From Oscillospiraceae bacterium (GTDB lineage: Bacteria; Bacillota; Clostridia; Oscillospirales; CAG-272), in assembly GCA_015065005.1 (NCBI GenBank), contig SVRE01000002.1, positions 1-64,000 of the forward strand: DNA of 64,000 nucleotides, in the 5' to 3' direction. A program made the translations under genes and the position numbers. Positions 23,901 to 31,347 of this stretch are shown here, piece by piece (the first letter of the stretch is position 1; every line of letters begins with the position of its first letter). A model generated the notes under the pieces. The model had not been told where the DNA came from. It saw nothing but the letters and a program-made list of their open reading frames with translations, and made no database searches.

Positions 23901-25298
23901 AAACTCCTCAGCGGTATAGCCAAGAGAATTTGCAAAGTTTTCAATAAACGAACCGCAGCCCGAGGAGCAAGCCTCATTCAAAAGAATATTGTCAACGCTA
24001 CCGTTTTTGATTTTAACGCATTTCATATCCTGTCCGCCAATATCAAGGACGCAGTCAACCTGCGGGTCAAAGAAGGAAGCGGCGGTACAGTGCGCAATTG
24101 TTTCAACCTCGCCCTGGTCCAGATTAAATGCAGACTTTAACAGATTTTCACCGTAGCCTGTGGAGCAGGAATATGCAATACGGGCGGTCTTGGGAAGCCT
24201 TTTGCCAACCTCCTCCATTGCGCGTATGGCGGTTTTGATAGGTGAGCCTTGGTTGTTTGAATAGAATGAGTACAAAAGCTCTCCATCCTTGCCAATCAAT
24301 GCAAGCTTAGTTGTGGTGGAGCCCGCATCTATTCCAAGGTAGCAATCTCCAACGTAAGTGGAGATGTCGCCCTTTTTAACCTGAGATTTTGCGTGACGAG
24401 TGGTGAATTTGTCAAAATCCCCCTGATTTTCAAAAAGCGGTTCAAGCCTTTTAAGCTCGAATTTCATTTCAATTCCGCTGTTTAACCTGTCAATCATTTT
24501 CTGTAATGAAACAGCCTCACAGTCCTTTGCCTCAAGGGCGGCGCCAAGAGCAGCAAAAAGGTGTGAATTTTCCGGGTCAACGGTTGTTTCCGGTGTCAGC
24601 TTCAATGTTCTTATAAATGCCTTTTTCAACTCAGGCAAAAAGTGGAGCGGACCACCAAGAAAGGCAACACAGCCGCGGATAGGCTTACCGCAGGCAAGAC
24701 CCGAAACCGTTTGGTTTACAACGGATTGGAAGATTGATGCGGACAAGTCCGCCTTGGTTGCACCCTCGTTAATAAGGGGCTGTATGTCGGTTTTCGCAAA
24801 CACGCCGCAACGTGCCGCAATTGGATATATTTGCTTATAATTTTCAGCCTCAGCGTTGAGTCCGCTAGCGTCAGTTTGCAAAATTGCCGCCATCTGGTCG
24901 ATAAATGAGCCTGTACCGCCTGCGCAAATACCGTTCATCCTCTCCTCAACATTATTTCCGTCAAAATATATAATTTTGGCATCCTCACCGCCAAGCTCAA
25001 TAGCAACATCTGTTTGTGGAGCCACAAATTTAAGTGCTGTTGCAACTGCGGCAACCTCCTGCACAAAGCCAATGCCCATTGCCTTACCAAGATTGATAGA
25101 GCCAGAGCCTGTGATTTTTACCTTTAATTCGCAATCACCAAGCTGTGCCTTAGCCTCACCAAGAAGGGCGCACAGTGTTTCCTGTGTGTGGGCGCAATGT
25201 CGCCTGTATTCCCCATAAAGTATATTTCCATCTATATCTGTAACAACAAGCTTAACCGTAGTTGAGCCTATATCAATACCTGCAAAATATGTATTCAT
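20991..25298 (-). CDS. Double BcrA/BadF/HgdC-type CoA-enzyme activase, 1435 residues
   Basis: This is a large fusion of two ASKHA-fold activase domains and a C-terminal dehydratase-like region. Domain 1 begins FAGIDIGSTTVK and has NGICAGGTGSFIDQ and AARCGVFAKTDIQ. Domain 2 begins GIDAGSTTTK and has ACSSGCGSFIE and GTRCTVFMNSNV. Those Cys pairs match the ligands that hold a shared [4Fe-4S] cluster in HgdC. Such proteins use ATP to drive electrons into 2-hydroxyacyl-CoA dehydratase or benzoyl-CoA reductase type enzymes. No dehydratase subunit genes lie nearby, and the target is unknown. The frame is open 35 codons further, but AAAGGAGCAGAAA directly precedes the ATG at 25298, giving MNTYFAG. 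Confidence 0.88.
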   Translation of the reverse strand: MNTYFAGIDIGSTTVKLVVTDIDGNILYGEYRRHCAHTQETLCALLGEAKAQLGDCELKVKITGSGSINLGKAMGIGFVQEVAAVATALKFVAPQTDVAIELGGEDAKIIYFDGNNVEERMNGICAGGTGSFIDQMAAILQTDASGLNAEAENYKQIYPIAARCGVFAKTDIQPLINEGATKADLSASIFQSVVNQTVSGLACGKPIRGCVAFLGGPLHFLPELKKAFIRTLKLTPETTVDPENSHLFAALGAALEAKDCEAVSLQKMIDRLNSGIEMKFELKRLEPLFENQGDFDKFTTRHAKSQVKKGDISTYVGDCYLGIDAGSTTTKLALIGKDGELLYSFYSNNQGSPIKTAIRAMEEVGKRLPKTARIAYSCSTGYGENLLKSAFNLDQGEVETIAHCTAASFFDPQVDCVLDIGGQDMKCVKIKNGSVDNILLNEACSSGCGSFIENFANSLGYTAEEFSKEALFAKNPIDLGTRCTVFMNSNVKQAQKEGATVNDISAGLAYSVIKNALFKVIKLNCAEDLGSHVVVQGGTFYNKAVLRAFEKVSGVNATCPDISGIMGAFGAALIAKERHKGQETTTLPIEEILKLTYDTKTVRCQGCNNKCLLTINTFPGGRRHITGNRCEKGLGEEKGKEKGFNMPEYKLQRLFDYEPLPIYEAPRGEIGIPRVLNMYENYPFWATFFKELGFRVILSPKSTRKLYELGMDTIPSESECYPAKISHGHIKWLINEGVKTIFYPCVFYEKQEKESAQNHFNCPIVVSYSENLKNNVDEIVDGEVKYLRPFIAFTDEKTAYVRLLGFFVNEKGYDIEPNEIKNAVHKAWVEQEKAKADIRKKGQELLEQMAQSPEQRGIVLAGRPYHIDPEINHGIPELIASYGFNVFTEDSLPEVFNEIESLRVNDQWVYHSRLYNAATFVRRNENLELIQLNSFGCGLDAVTTDQVCEIMEGSGRLYTVLKIDEVNNLGAVRIRIRSLISAMNMRREKGIVPNVQPVKYTRTEFTKRMYEEKYTILAPQMSPIHFDIIEPLFAKYGFNVEVLGNDNRSAIDTGLRYVNNDACFPSITVVGQVMDAVMSGKYDTNRLAIIMTQTGGCCRASNYVGFIRRALDKVGMSYIPVISLNAIGIEKNAGFKLKIPMIISALKGVILGDLLMRCLYRTRPYEVEVGSANALHKKWNDIVIDLLTNDKTKYKYKEVCADIVKEFDNLPIHEDMKKPRVGVVGEILVKYMPLANNHLVDLLESEGAEAVVPDLIDFLNYCMYNTVYKHRFLGIKWGSAIKSKLGIKAIEMVRMPAIKALKNSKRFDTPIKISQVAKLAKPFLSIGNQYGEGWFLTGEMVELIESGAPNIVCIQPFACLPNHVVGKGVIKLLRKTFPESNVVAVDYDPGASEVNQLNRIKLMLNSAKKNLEAKESFEATTIPEQNQEEKEPALV

Positions 25299-25465
25299 TT
25301 TCTGCTCCTTTCTAAAGCATAACAGCTCTAAGCCGTAATATGTATATGTGAGATAATTTCGCATTAAACCAAGGTAAAATTTAAGGCTTGCCCCTTGAAA
25401 CACTACCCCATTATAATCATTATTATATAATATAAATGTTACAGAAATTTGAACAAGTCAAAAAT

Positions 25466-25494
25466 TTACAAAAAAGGAGGAGCAACGCTCCTCC
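25466..25494 (-). terminator. Intrinsic terminator after cysK
   Basis: GGAGGAGC-AAC-GCTCCTCC stem; read on the minus strand it is followed by TTTTTTGTAAATTTTT. Confidence 0.88.
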
Positions 25495-25575
25495 GATATT
25501 AATTTGCATAAGTAACTATAACCGCCTGTAGCCCTACCACTGCGTTAGCCAAAAAGTACCCATTCAAACGAAATC

Positions 25576-26493
25576 TTACCAAATGTTATTGGACAGATAG
25601 CGCATACCTGTGTCGGGCAAGAGTACAACAATATTTTTCCCCTCTTCTTTTTTGGCAAGAGCGATTGCGGCGCAAAGAGCAGCGCCCGAGGAAATTCCTG
25701 CCAAAATCCCCTCTGTTTTGCTGATTTGGGCGGTGTATTTGTACGCATCCTCATCACTTACCGTTATGATTTCATCATACACAGTTGTATCAAGTGTGCT
25801 TGGCACGAAATTTGCACCTATGCCCTGTATTTTGTGTGGACCGCTTACACCCTTGCTTAAAAGGGGACTGCTTTGCGGCTCAACCGCCACGATTTTTATC
25901 TGCGGATTTTTCTCCTTTAGGTATTTGCCAACGCCGCTTAAGGTGCCGCCTGTGCCAACCGCACAAACGAAAATATCCACACGTCCTTCCATGTTTTCGT
26001 AAATTTCCGGCCCTGTGGTTTCATAATGCGCCTTTGGATTTGCCCCATTTTCAAACTGTGAGGCAACAAAAGAATTTGGCGTTTCCGTGGCGATTTTCTG
26101 CGCAAGCTCATTTGCGCCCTTCATACCCAAATTTCCGTCACTCAAAACAACCTTAGCCCCATAGGCTTCCATTATTTGTATTCTTTCCCTTGACATAGTG
26201 TCAGGCATAACAATAATAACCTTGTAGCCGCGGCACACCCCCACCATAGCAAGGCCGATACCGGTGTTTCCGGAGGTTGACTCTATTATGGTGCCACCTG
26301 CCTTTAGCTTACCCTGCTTTTCCGCTTCGTCAATAATGCTCACGGCAATTCTGTCCTTTGCTGAGCCTGCGGGATTAAACATCTCCAGCTTAGCATAAAG
26401 CTTGCTTTTAAGACCGTATTCCTTTTCTGTTTTTGCAAGCTCCACAATAGGCGTTTTTCCTATCAGCTCTTCAATTGATTTATATATTTTCAT
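25576..26493 (-). CDS. cysK: Cysteine synthase (O-acetylserine sulfhydrylase)
   Basis: The 305-residue product makes cysteine from O-acetylserine and sulfide with pyridoxal phosphate. NPAGSAKDR carries the Schiff-base Lys (about residue 46). STSGNTGI is the substrate loop and GTGGTLSG binds the cofactor phosphate. Near the end, GISSGAAL fits the family. Length and motifs are complete. It is transcribed alone from its own promoter, divergently from the HAD phosphatase, and ends at a strong terminator. No cysE is adjacent. Confidence 0.96.
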   Translation of the reverse strand: MKIYKSIEELIGKTPIVELAKTEKEYGLKSKLYAKLEMFNPAGSAKDRIAVSIIDEAEKQGKLKAGGTIIESTSGNTGIGLAMVGVCRGYKVIIVMPDTMSRERIQIMEAYGAKVVLSDGNLGMKGANELAQKIATETPNSFVASQFENGANPKAHYETTGPEIYENMEGRVDIFVCAVGTGGTLSGVGKYLKEKNPQIKIVAVEPQSSPLLSKGVSGPHKIQGIGANFVPSTLDTTVYDEIITVSDEDAYKYTAQISKTEGILAGISSGAALCAAIALAKKEEGKNIVVLLPDTGMRYLSNNIW

Positions 26494-26514
26494 ACCAATA
26501 CCTCGCTTTTCTTT

Positions 26515-26543
26515 ATTTTAACATATTACCGATATGTAGTCAA
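26515..26543 (-). promoter_or_regulatory. cysK promoter with inverted repeat in the spacer
   Basis: -35 TTGACT (26543-26538), 17 bases, -10 TAAAAT (26520-26515) on the minus strand. The spacer is itself an inverted repeat, ACATAT-TACCG-ATATGT, which could bind a repressor of cysteine synthesis. The regulator is unknown. Confidence 0.65.
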
Positions 26544-26574
26544 CGGAGAAATTATGCAAAAGGTCTTTATTTTT

Positions 26575-26603
26575 TTGTAAATTTGTGATAGAATATATAA
26601 AAT
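26575..26603 (+). promoter_or_regulatory. Promoter of the HAD phosphatase gene
   Basis: -35 TTGTAA (26575-26580), 17 bases, -10 TAAAAT (26598-26603), 20 bases before the start codon. Confidence 0.55.
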
Positions 26604-26623
26604 TACGTAGCAAGGAGGAAAAA

Positions 26624-27391
26624 ATGGCATACGGAATTATTTTTGATTTAGACGGCACCCTTGCCGACACAGTTGACGACCTAAGAACCGCCGTTAACTC
26701 CACCTTAGCCATTTTGGGATACGAGCCACGTTCCAAATTTGAAATTATCAGCTATTTAAACAACGGCTCCCGTGAGCTTGTGCGCCGTGCCCTGCCAACC
26801 GCAGTTCAAGGCGAAGAATTTATTATACAAAGCGCGCTTAACATATATGGGCAAGAGTACGAAAAGTGCTTTTGCAACAAAACACGCGCTTACACGGGAA
26901 TTTATGAGGTGCTGAAGGATTTAAAGAAAAGCAAGTTCAAGTTAGGCGTTCTTTCCAATAAGCCACACCGCTTTGTAGCTGAAATTATATCAAAGCTTTT
27001 CGGCGACAATACATTTGATTTTGTAATGGGTCAAAGCGATTTGCCGCGCAAGCCCGACCCAACAGCAGCGCTCTTGGTGGCTAAGGAAATCGGCGTTAAG
27101 GCTAACAAGTGCATTTTCGTTGGTGACTCTGACGTGGATATGAAAACTGCGGAAAATGCGGATATGCGCTCAATCGGCGTTAGCTGGGGCTACAGAAAGG
27201 TAAATCTTTTGGTTAGCAGCGGCGCCAATTACATAGCTGAAAGCCCTGCCCAAATTTTAGAGCACGCAAACGAGTGTGTACGTATTATCAAGCTGGAAAG
27301 AAAGCAAAGCAGAGTGAAAACACCTGAACCTGTGGCTGAAAAGCCCCACCAACTCACGTTAAATGACACACGCAGAAAAGCCTCAAGATAG
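26624..27391 (+). CDS. HAD-superfamily phosphatase, phosphoglycolate phosphatase-like
   Basis: The 255-residue protein has all HAD motifs: FDLDGTLADT (nucleophile Asp and acid Asp), LSNKPH (motif II), KPDP with Lys (motif III) and FVGDSDVDM (motif IV). The cap domain is of the small helical type seen in Gph/PgmB. It hydrolyses a small phosphomonoester; phosphoglycolate is the usual guess but is not proven. The basic C-terminal tail of about 35 residues, ending RRKAS-R, is unusual. The AAGGAGG site at 26612 fixes the ATG at 26624, although the frame is open 13 codons further upstream. It is divergent from cysK. Confidence 0.87.
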   Translation: MAYGIIFDLDGTLADTVDDLRTAVNSTLAILGYEPRSKFEIISYLNNGSRELVRRALPTAVQGEEFIIQSALNIYGQEYEKCFCNKTRAYTGIYEVLKDLKKSKFKLGVLSNKPHRFVAEIISKLFGDNTFDFVMGQSDLPRKPDPTAALLVAKEIGVKANKCIFVGDSDVDMKTAENADMRSIGVSWGYRKVNLLVSSGANYIAESPAQILEHANECVRIIKLERKQSRVKTPEPVAEKPHQLTLNDTRRKASR

Positions 27392-27449
27392 TGTATCATA
27401 CAACTAACTTTTTATGAACAGTTCAAATCTATTTTATAAAAGAACCATT

Positions 27450-27478
27450 GGCGAGAGGCAGCCTTGCCTCTCGTTTTA
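27450..27478 (+). terminator. Terminator after the HAD phosphatase gene
   Basis: CGAGAGGCA-GCCT-TGCCTCTCG followed by TTTT. Confidence 0.8.
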
Positions 27479-27555
27479 CATGGTACCTGTTTTATACCGC
27501 AAGAGAGTATAAGCTTTAGTCTTTTGCCATAATTTTAATAAATTCAAAAAAACAC

Positions 27556-27584
27556 TTGACTTTTTGAATTTAATGTGTTATCAT
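27556..27584 (+). promoter_or_regulatory. Promoter of tRNA-Arg
   Basis: -35 TTGACT (27556-27561), 17 bases, -10 TATCAT (27579-27584), 20 bases before the tRNA. Confidence 0.7.
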
Positions 27585-27604
27585 ATTTAACGCTAACAGC
27601 AATT

Positions 27605-27680
27605 GCGCCCTTAGCTCAGCGGATAGAGTGCCCGGCTACGAACCGGTAGGTCGAGAGTTCGAATCTCCCAGGGCGCGCCA
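27605..27680 (+). tRNA. tRNA-Arg (anticodon ACG)
   Basis: The 76-base gene folds as a cloverleaf with acceptor GCGCCCT/AGGGCGC, anticodon loop CTACGAA and T-loop TTCGAAT, and the CCA end is encoded. Anticodon ACG gives Arg. Two stem positions do not pair: the outer anticodon-stem pair (C-T) and one T-stem pair (A-C). It therefore looks slightly degenerate but probably works. AT-rich mobile DNA begins right after it, the usual place for integration. No second copy of its 3' end was found in the window. Confidence 0.9.
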
Positions 27681-27684
27681 AGAG

Positions 27685-27728
27685 AGACTCAGTTGAACCC
27701 CTGTGGTTATGCTGAGTCTTTTTATTTT
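27685..27728 (+). terminator. Terminator of tRNA-Arg
   Basis: AGACTCAG pairs with CTGAGTCT around a 19-base loop, followed by TTTTTATTTT. Confidence 0.8.
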
Positions 27729-27739
27729 CATAAGTATTT

Positions 27740-27786
27740 AAAAACTCGGTTATGTGTGGATAAAACCACAAATAACCGAGTTTTTT
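27740..27786. terminator. Left boundary hairpin of the Thoeris-recombinase segment
   Basis: AAAAACTCGGTTAT pairs with ATAACCGAGTTTTT, with an inner TGTGG/CCACA stem. It can terminate transcription in both directions. Its ACTCGGT/ACCGAGT core recurs in the hairpin at 31058-31099, so similar hairpins bracket this gene group. Confidence 0.75.
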
Positions 27787-27814
27787 GTCGTGGTGCTCAG
27801 AAAATTTTACTTCA

Positions 27815-27843
27815 AATAACTAACAATTATTTGGAGTGAAAAT
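27815..27843 (+). repeat. 29-base inverted repeat, left copy (upstream of thsA)
   Basis: This is an exact 29-base inverted copy of 30064-30092, beginning AATAACTAAC and ending GGAGTGAAAAT. In the right copy the GGAG is the thsB ribosome site and the end runs into its ATG. In this copy the ATG is replaced by ATT, so no gene starts here. The match stops sharply at both ends. Confidence 0.92.
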
Positions 27844-27875
27844 TTAAGAAACATACAAATTATCGGAGAAAATTT

Positions 27876-29354
27876 ATGAAAGTAAACAACCAGAAGTTAG
27901 TATCATACTCTACAATTCCACGTTTTATTGAACATTTCACACGAAAAATGAAAATTAAAAAAGCATCTTTATTTTTTGGTGCTGGGATAAGCAAGGATTC
28001 CGGTTTCCCGTGTTGGGATGAAGTATTGAAACCTTATAGTGAAAGTTTAAATTTAAATTGGCAGTTTGAAAAAAATGATCTTCCTCTAATTGCACAATTT
28101 GCATATGATTCGGAACCAATGCATTTTAATGATAATACGCAAAGAATATTCTCAAAACCATCAAAGGAAAACAAAATTATTGATTCATTTATTTCATTGC
28201 CTGTCGACAATATATGGACAACTAATTTTGAAACTTCAATAGAAAATTCTTGTGAACGAAAAATTAGAGAAAAAACTTTAAAAAGTTACCATGTTTTTGG
28301 ACTTGATGAAGACAATACAACTCTCAACACTTTTGAAAAAAATATATACAAAATAAATGGAACAATTGCAAACAATGCTTCAAATTATATTTTTGTTAAA
28401 GAGGATTTTTATCGGCATCGAAATAAACAGAATAAATATCTTTCTTTACTACAAAAAAAGCTACAAGAAAACAGTTTTCTATTTTACGGATACAGCTTTT
28501 CAGATGATATAGTATTAAATGAAATATCGAAATTAAAATATCAGTTGGAAATTCCAACTGATAAGTTACCGATTCACTACAGATTCGTTGCTGCCAAAAA
28601 TATTGAAAGCAACGAAGAAATTTCACACATTAATTACTATTCTGAGTATCTTAATAAGTATTACAATATAAAAACCATAATAATTCCGTCTTATGATGTT
28701 ATGCCTAATATATTATCAAATTTGCTGAAACTGTTTTACATAGATAATATATACATTTCAGGTGCTATTTCAAATTTTGATCAATTATCTGAAAAAACCG
28801 TTCAAGAATTCACAAGCACGTTAAGCAAGAAACTAATAGCTAATAACTATAAAATATATTCTGGCTACGGACGAGGTGTAGGAAGTGCTCTGCTAAAAGG
28901 CGCTATTGACCATGTTTCTTTAGATTTTTATGATAGATTGTCGGAAGTAATCTCGTTAAATCCTTTTCCATATGAATTTCAAGATTTTTCTGATAAAGAT
29001 AAAAATCAATATCGTTATTTTATTCAAAAACAATGTGGTGTATCAATATTTATTTTTGGAAATAAAATTGAAAAAGAAGGCTATTTGACAGGGATGATAG
29101 AAGAATTAAAAATAGCATCTAATTTAAACCACTTCGTTATACCGATTCCCCAAACTGGGTTTACATCGAAATTTTTATATGACAAAATTTTTCAGCAAGA
29201 CACCGAGTTTGCAAACATACCTTTTCAACACATGGCTTCATTTAAAACAAATAACAATTTGAGTGAAAATACAGATGAGATAATTGACGATTTAATAATG
29301 GTTCTTCAAAAAATTAGGCGAAATTTAATTAACTTTAGTTTTGATGAGATTTAA
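27876..29354 (+). CDS. thsA: ThsA-like Thoeris effector (SIR2 + SLOG)
   Basis: The 492-residue protein joins an N-terminal SIR2-type domain to a C-terminal SLOG domain, as in ThsA. In Thoeris the ThsB signal binds SLOG and switches on NAD hydrolysis by SIR2. The SIR2 domain shows FFGAGISKDSGFP (about 34-45) and WTTNFE (Asn117). Where SIR2 enzymes have Lys-x-His-Gly, this protein reads YKINGT, with Asn161 in the His place. The SLOG domain (about 290-470) has YISGAISNF and YSGYGRGVGSALLKGA. The start has CGGAGAAAATTT. It converges on thsB with a 30-base 3' overlap, unlike the usual tandem layout. Its promoter is weak. The DNA is AT-rich, suggesting transfer. Confidence 0.85.
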   Translation: MKVNNQKLVSYSTIPRFIEHFTRKMKIKKASLFFGAGISKDSGFPCWDEVLKPYSESLNLNWQFEKNDLPLIAQFAYDSEPMHFNDNTQRIFSKPSKENKIIDSFISLPVDNIWTTNFETSIENSCERKIREKTLKSYHVFGLDEDNTTLNTFEKNIYKINGTIANNASNYIFVKEDFYRHRNKQNKYLSLLQKKLQENSFLFYGYSFSDDIVLNEISKLKYQLEIPTDKLPIHYRFVAAKNIESNEEISHINYYSEYLNKYYNIKTIIIPSYDVMPNILSNLLKLFYIDNIYISGAISNFDQLSEKTVQEFTSTLSKKLIANNYKIYSGYGRGVGSALLKGAIDHVSLDFYDRLSEVISLNPFPYEFQDFSDKDKNQYRYFIQKQCGVSIFIFGNKIEKEGYLTGMIEELKIASNLNHFVIPIPQTGFTSKFLYDKIFQQDTEFANIPFQHMASFKTNNNLSENTDEIIDDLIMVLQKIRRNLINFSFDEI

Positions 29355-30065
29355 TATTAATACAAGCGAATTTTCTATAATTAGCATCTGATCGTCGGTA
29401 ATGCTATTTTGGTTTTTTGTATATTGAAATAGTTGCTCAACGATGTTAAAATAGTAATCTATCACCGGATTTGTTAAATAAAAAGTCTTCAAATATTTAA
29501 GTGTGATTTTTATATTTAGATACTTTTCTAAATGATTTTTCAAGTATTGAATATCTTTTAATAAAGAATGTAAAAAAGTATCTTTTTTATAATTTTCTGT
29601 AATTTTTTCTAAAGTATTTGCTTTGAAATGTTGTAATTGGTCATAGATAATGCTAGATACTATTCTTTCAGCATATCTTGCAATCGGCTTTTGATTATCA
29701 AATCGCTCATATGCTATATCTTTAAGTTCTGGGAAAAATTTTTCCACATCATTAGTGTTTATATCATAATAAATCGGAAATATTTTGCGTATTTCTGAAT
29801 TAGTGCTTTTGTGATGATATATTTTTAACGCAGTTTTCAATTCTTCTTTTGGCCACTCTTTAGATAAAAAATCTTTGGATATAACAACAACAAAATATTT
29901 TGACTGCATTATGCCATTATGTATCGTTTGAAAAATATCTTCGCCCATAAATATATTAAATTTGTCAAACCACGTTTCCATGTTTAAAGATTTTAATTCA
30001 AATAAAAGAGGTTTGACGAATGTTTCTTTTTGCTCTTTACTGTGGCTAATAAATATTTTATTCAT
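29325..30065 (-). CDS. thsB: ThsB-like TIR-domain protein (Thoeris sensor)
   Basis: The 246-residue protein starts NKIFISHSKEQ, with the rest of a TIR domain over about 140 residues: WFDKFNIFMGEDI, VVVISKDFLSKEW and the helix WPKEEL, whose Glu75 is the likely catalytic residue. In Thoeris, TIR proteins sense phage and make a cyclic ADP-ribose-type messenger from NAD for ThsA. The C-terminal 100 residues are helical and unrecognised. A GTG at 30071 is also in frame, but GGAG spaced 5 bases from the ATG at 30065 favours the ATG. A strong promoter lies directly upstream. Confidence 0.85.
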   Translation of the reverse strand: MNKIFISHSKEQKETFVKPLLFELKSLNMETWFDKFNIFMGEDIFQTIHNGIMQSKYFVVVISKDFLSKEWPKEELKTALKIYHHKSTNSEIRKIFPIYYDINTNDVEKFFPELKDIAYERFDNQKPIARYAERIVSSIIYDQLQHFKANTLEKITENYKKDTFLHSLLKDIQYLKNHLEKYLNIKITLKYLKTFYLTNPVIDYYFNIVEQLFQYTKNQNSITDDQMLIIENSLVLILNLIKTKVN

Positions 30066-30092
30066 TTTCACTCCAAATAATTGTTAGTTATT
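30064..30092 (-). repeat. 29-base inverted repeat, right copy (upstream of thsB)
   Basis: This copy spans the thsB leader from just after the -10 region to the start codon. It is the exact reverse complement of 27815-27843. A site-specific recombination between the two would invert both Thoeris genes as one block. Confidence 0.92.
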
Positions 30093-30094
30093 GC

Positions 30095-30129
30095 AATTAA
30101 ATTATATCACGATATGATATAATTTTCAA
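30095..30129. promoter_or_regulatory. Palindromic divergent promoter for thsB and the recombinase
   Basis: AATTATATCA-CGATA-TGATATAATT is a perfect palindrome. Read leftward it gives the extended -10 TGATATAAT (-10 at 30106-30101) with -35 TTGAAA at 30129-30124 and a 17-base spacer for thsB. Read rightward it gives the same extended -10 (TATAAT 30118-30123) for the recombinase, without a good -35. One repressor dimer could control both genes. Confidence 0.75.
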
Positions 30130-30158
30130 TGAATTTCAACAAATATTGGGAGGCTTTT

Positions 30159-31049
30159 ATGGAAAACTACATTTTTCAATTTTTAAATCATTTACAGGTA
30201 ACAAAGAACCTATCGTCAAAAACAATTTTAGCATACAAAGGTGATTTGCTTCAATTCTTATCATCAGAAAAATCTCCGTTAAATCCTAATATTTATGGTT
30301 ATATTACATATTTAACGGATGAGTTAAAATTAAAAGATTCATCCATTAGAAGAAAGATAGTGACTATCAAGAATTTTTATGAATATTTAGAATTTCAAGA
30401 AGTAATTGATGTTTCTCCTTTTTCTAAGCTAAAATTCAAATTTAGACAAGAAAAAAGGTTGCCAAAAACGCTTCCTGTTAAAGAAATAGTTTCTTTATTA
30501 AATTGTTTTGATATGTGTCCTGATACACTCTCTGATTTCAAAAAGCTCTTATACATCAGAGATGCCGCATTGTTAGATTTGCTTATCAGCACCGGCATTA
30601 GAATTGGCGAAGCTGCTTCTATAACCCTTAATGATATAATCTATAGTGAAAGAACAATACTTATCCACGGAAAAGGCAGAAAACAACGATTAATTTACAT
30701 ATCATCACCAGTTACTTGGGAAAGGCTTGGCTCACTAATCAAGTGTAGAAAAAAAGTAAGAAATAATAATTACCTTTTTACAAATTCCAAAGGTAAACCT
30801 CTAACTATTTACGGTATAGAAAGCATATACAAGAAATATGTAAAAAAAGCAAATATTACTAAAAGCTCCACACCACATTATCTAAGACACACCTTCGCCA
30901 CAAATCTCTTAGCTAATGGTGCAGATTTGCGCTCTGTACAAGAAATTTTAGGACATTCAAGTGTTTCTACAACACAAATATACACCGAAGTTACAACTAA
31001 CCGAAAAAAGCAAGTGTTAAAAAAATATAATTTTAGAAACAAACTTTAA
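30159..31049 (+). CDS. Tyrosine recombinase, XerC/XerD-like
   Basis: The 296-residue recombinase has an N-terminal SAM-like core-binding domain and a complete catalytic set: Arg in STGIRIGE, Lys in HGKGRKQR, HYLRHTFAT (His-x-x-Arg), LGHSS and the nucleophile Tyr in TTQIYTEV. Its length suits a Xer or invertase type rather than a large phage integrase. GGGAGG before ATG 30159 fixes the start, although the frame is open 10 codons upstream. It is divergent from thsB and shares a palindromic promoter. Possible roles are inversion of the neighbouring Thoeris block at the 29-base repeats or integration of the segment. The choice is inference. Confidence 0.9.
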   Translation: MENYIFQFLNHLQVTKNLSSKTILAYKGDLLQFLSSEKSPLNPNIYGYITYLTDELKLKDSSIRRKIVTIKNFYEYLEFQEVIDVSPFSKLKFKFRQEKRLPKTLPVKEIVSLLNCFDMCPDTLSDFKKLLYIRDAALLDLLISTGIRIGEAASITLNDIIYSERTILIHGKGRKQRLIYISSPVTWERLGSLIKCRKKVRNNNYLFTNSKGKPLTIYGIESIYKKYVKKANITKSSTPHYLRHTFATNLLANGADLRSVQEILGHSSVSTTQIYTEVTTNRKKQVLKKYNFRNKL

Positions 31050-31057
31050 ATATAATT

Positions 31058-31099
31058 CAAACTCGGTAAAGTAACAAAAATCTTACTTTACCGAGTTTT
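31058..31099. terminator. Right boundary hairpin of the Thoeris-recombinase segment
   Basis: AAACTCGGTAAAGTAA and TTACTTTACCGAGTTT form a perfect 16-base stem followed by TT. It shares the ACTCGGT core with the hairpin at 27740-27786. Confidence 0.85.
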
Positions 31100-31106
31100 T
31101 CTTTTA

Positions 31107-31337
31107 TTAAAATGACACTAAGTCCTCCACAACATCTTTAAAATGAATTTCTTCTAAGCCGAGCTTGTTACAATTATCAATTAGATTTTCGACAGAGGCT
31201 TTATCCTGTGTCAAATCATTAAAAGCCTTTATTAATTCATATGAATTGCTATCATCCTGTTCAATAAGTGCAATACCATAAAAATCAAGCTCTTTTTCTG
31301 TATGATATGTCGTAGTTGTAAGTATGTACTTTTTCAT
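31107..31337 (-). CDS. Small unknown protein (DUF6514-like), module copy 1
   Basis: The 76-residue protein begins MKKYILTTTTYHTEKELDF and contains YGIALIEQ and EEIHFKDVVEDLV. It resembles the small clostridial DUF6514 family, whose function is unknown; that link is from memory of the pattern. A second copy at 34896-35123 shares the start MKKYILT, the YGIAL core and the acidic tail. It follows the XRE regulator gene by 10 bases on the same strand, and the pair is duplicated as a unit. A role in the regulator's sensing or in the mobile element is possible but unproven. Confidence 0.65.
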   Translation of the reverse strand: MKKYILTTTTYHTEKELDFYGIALIEQDDSNSYELIKAFNDLTQDKASVENLIDNCNKLGLEEIHFKDVVEDLVSF

Positions 31338-31347
31338 TTTTCTCTCC

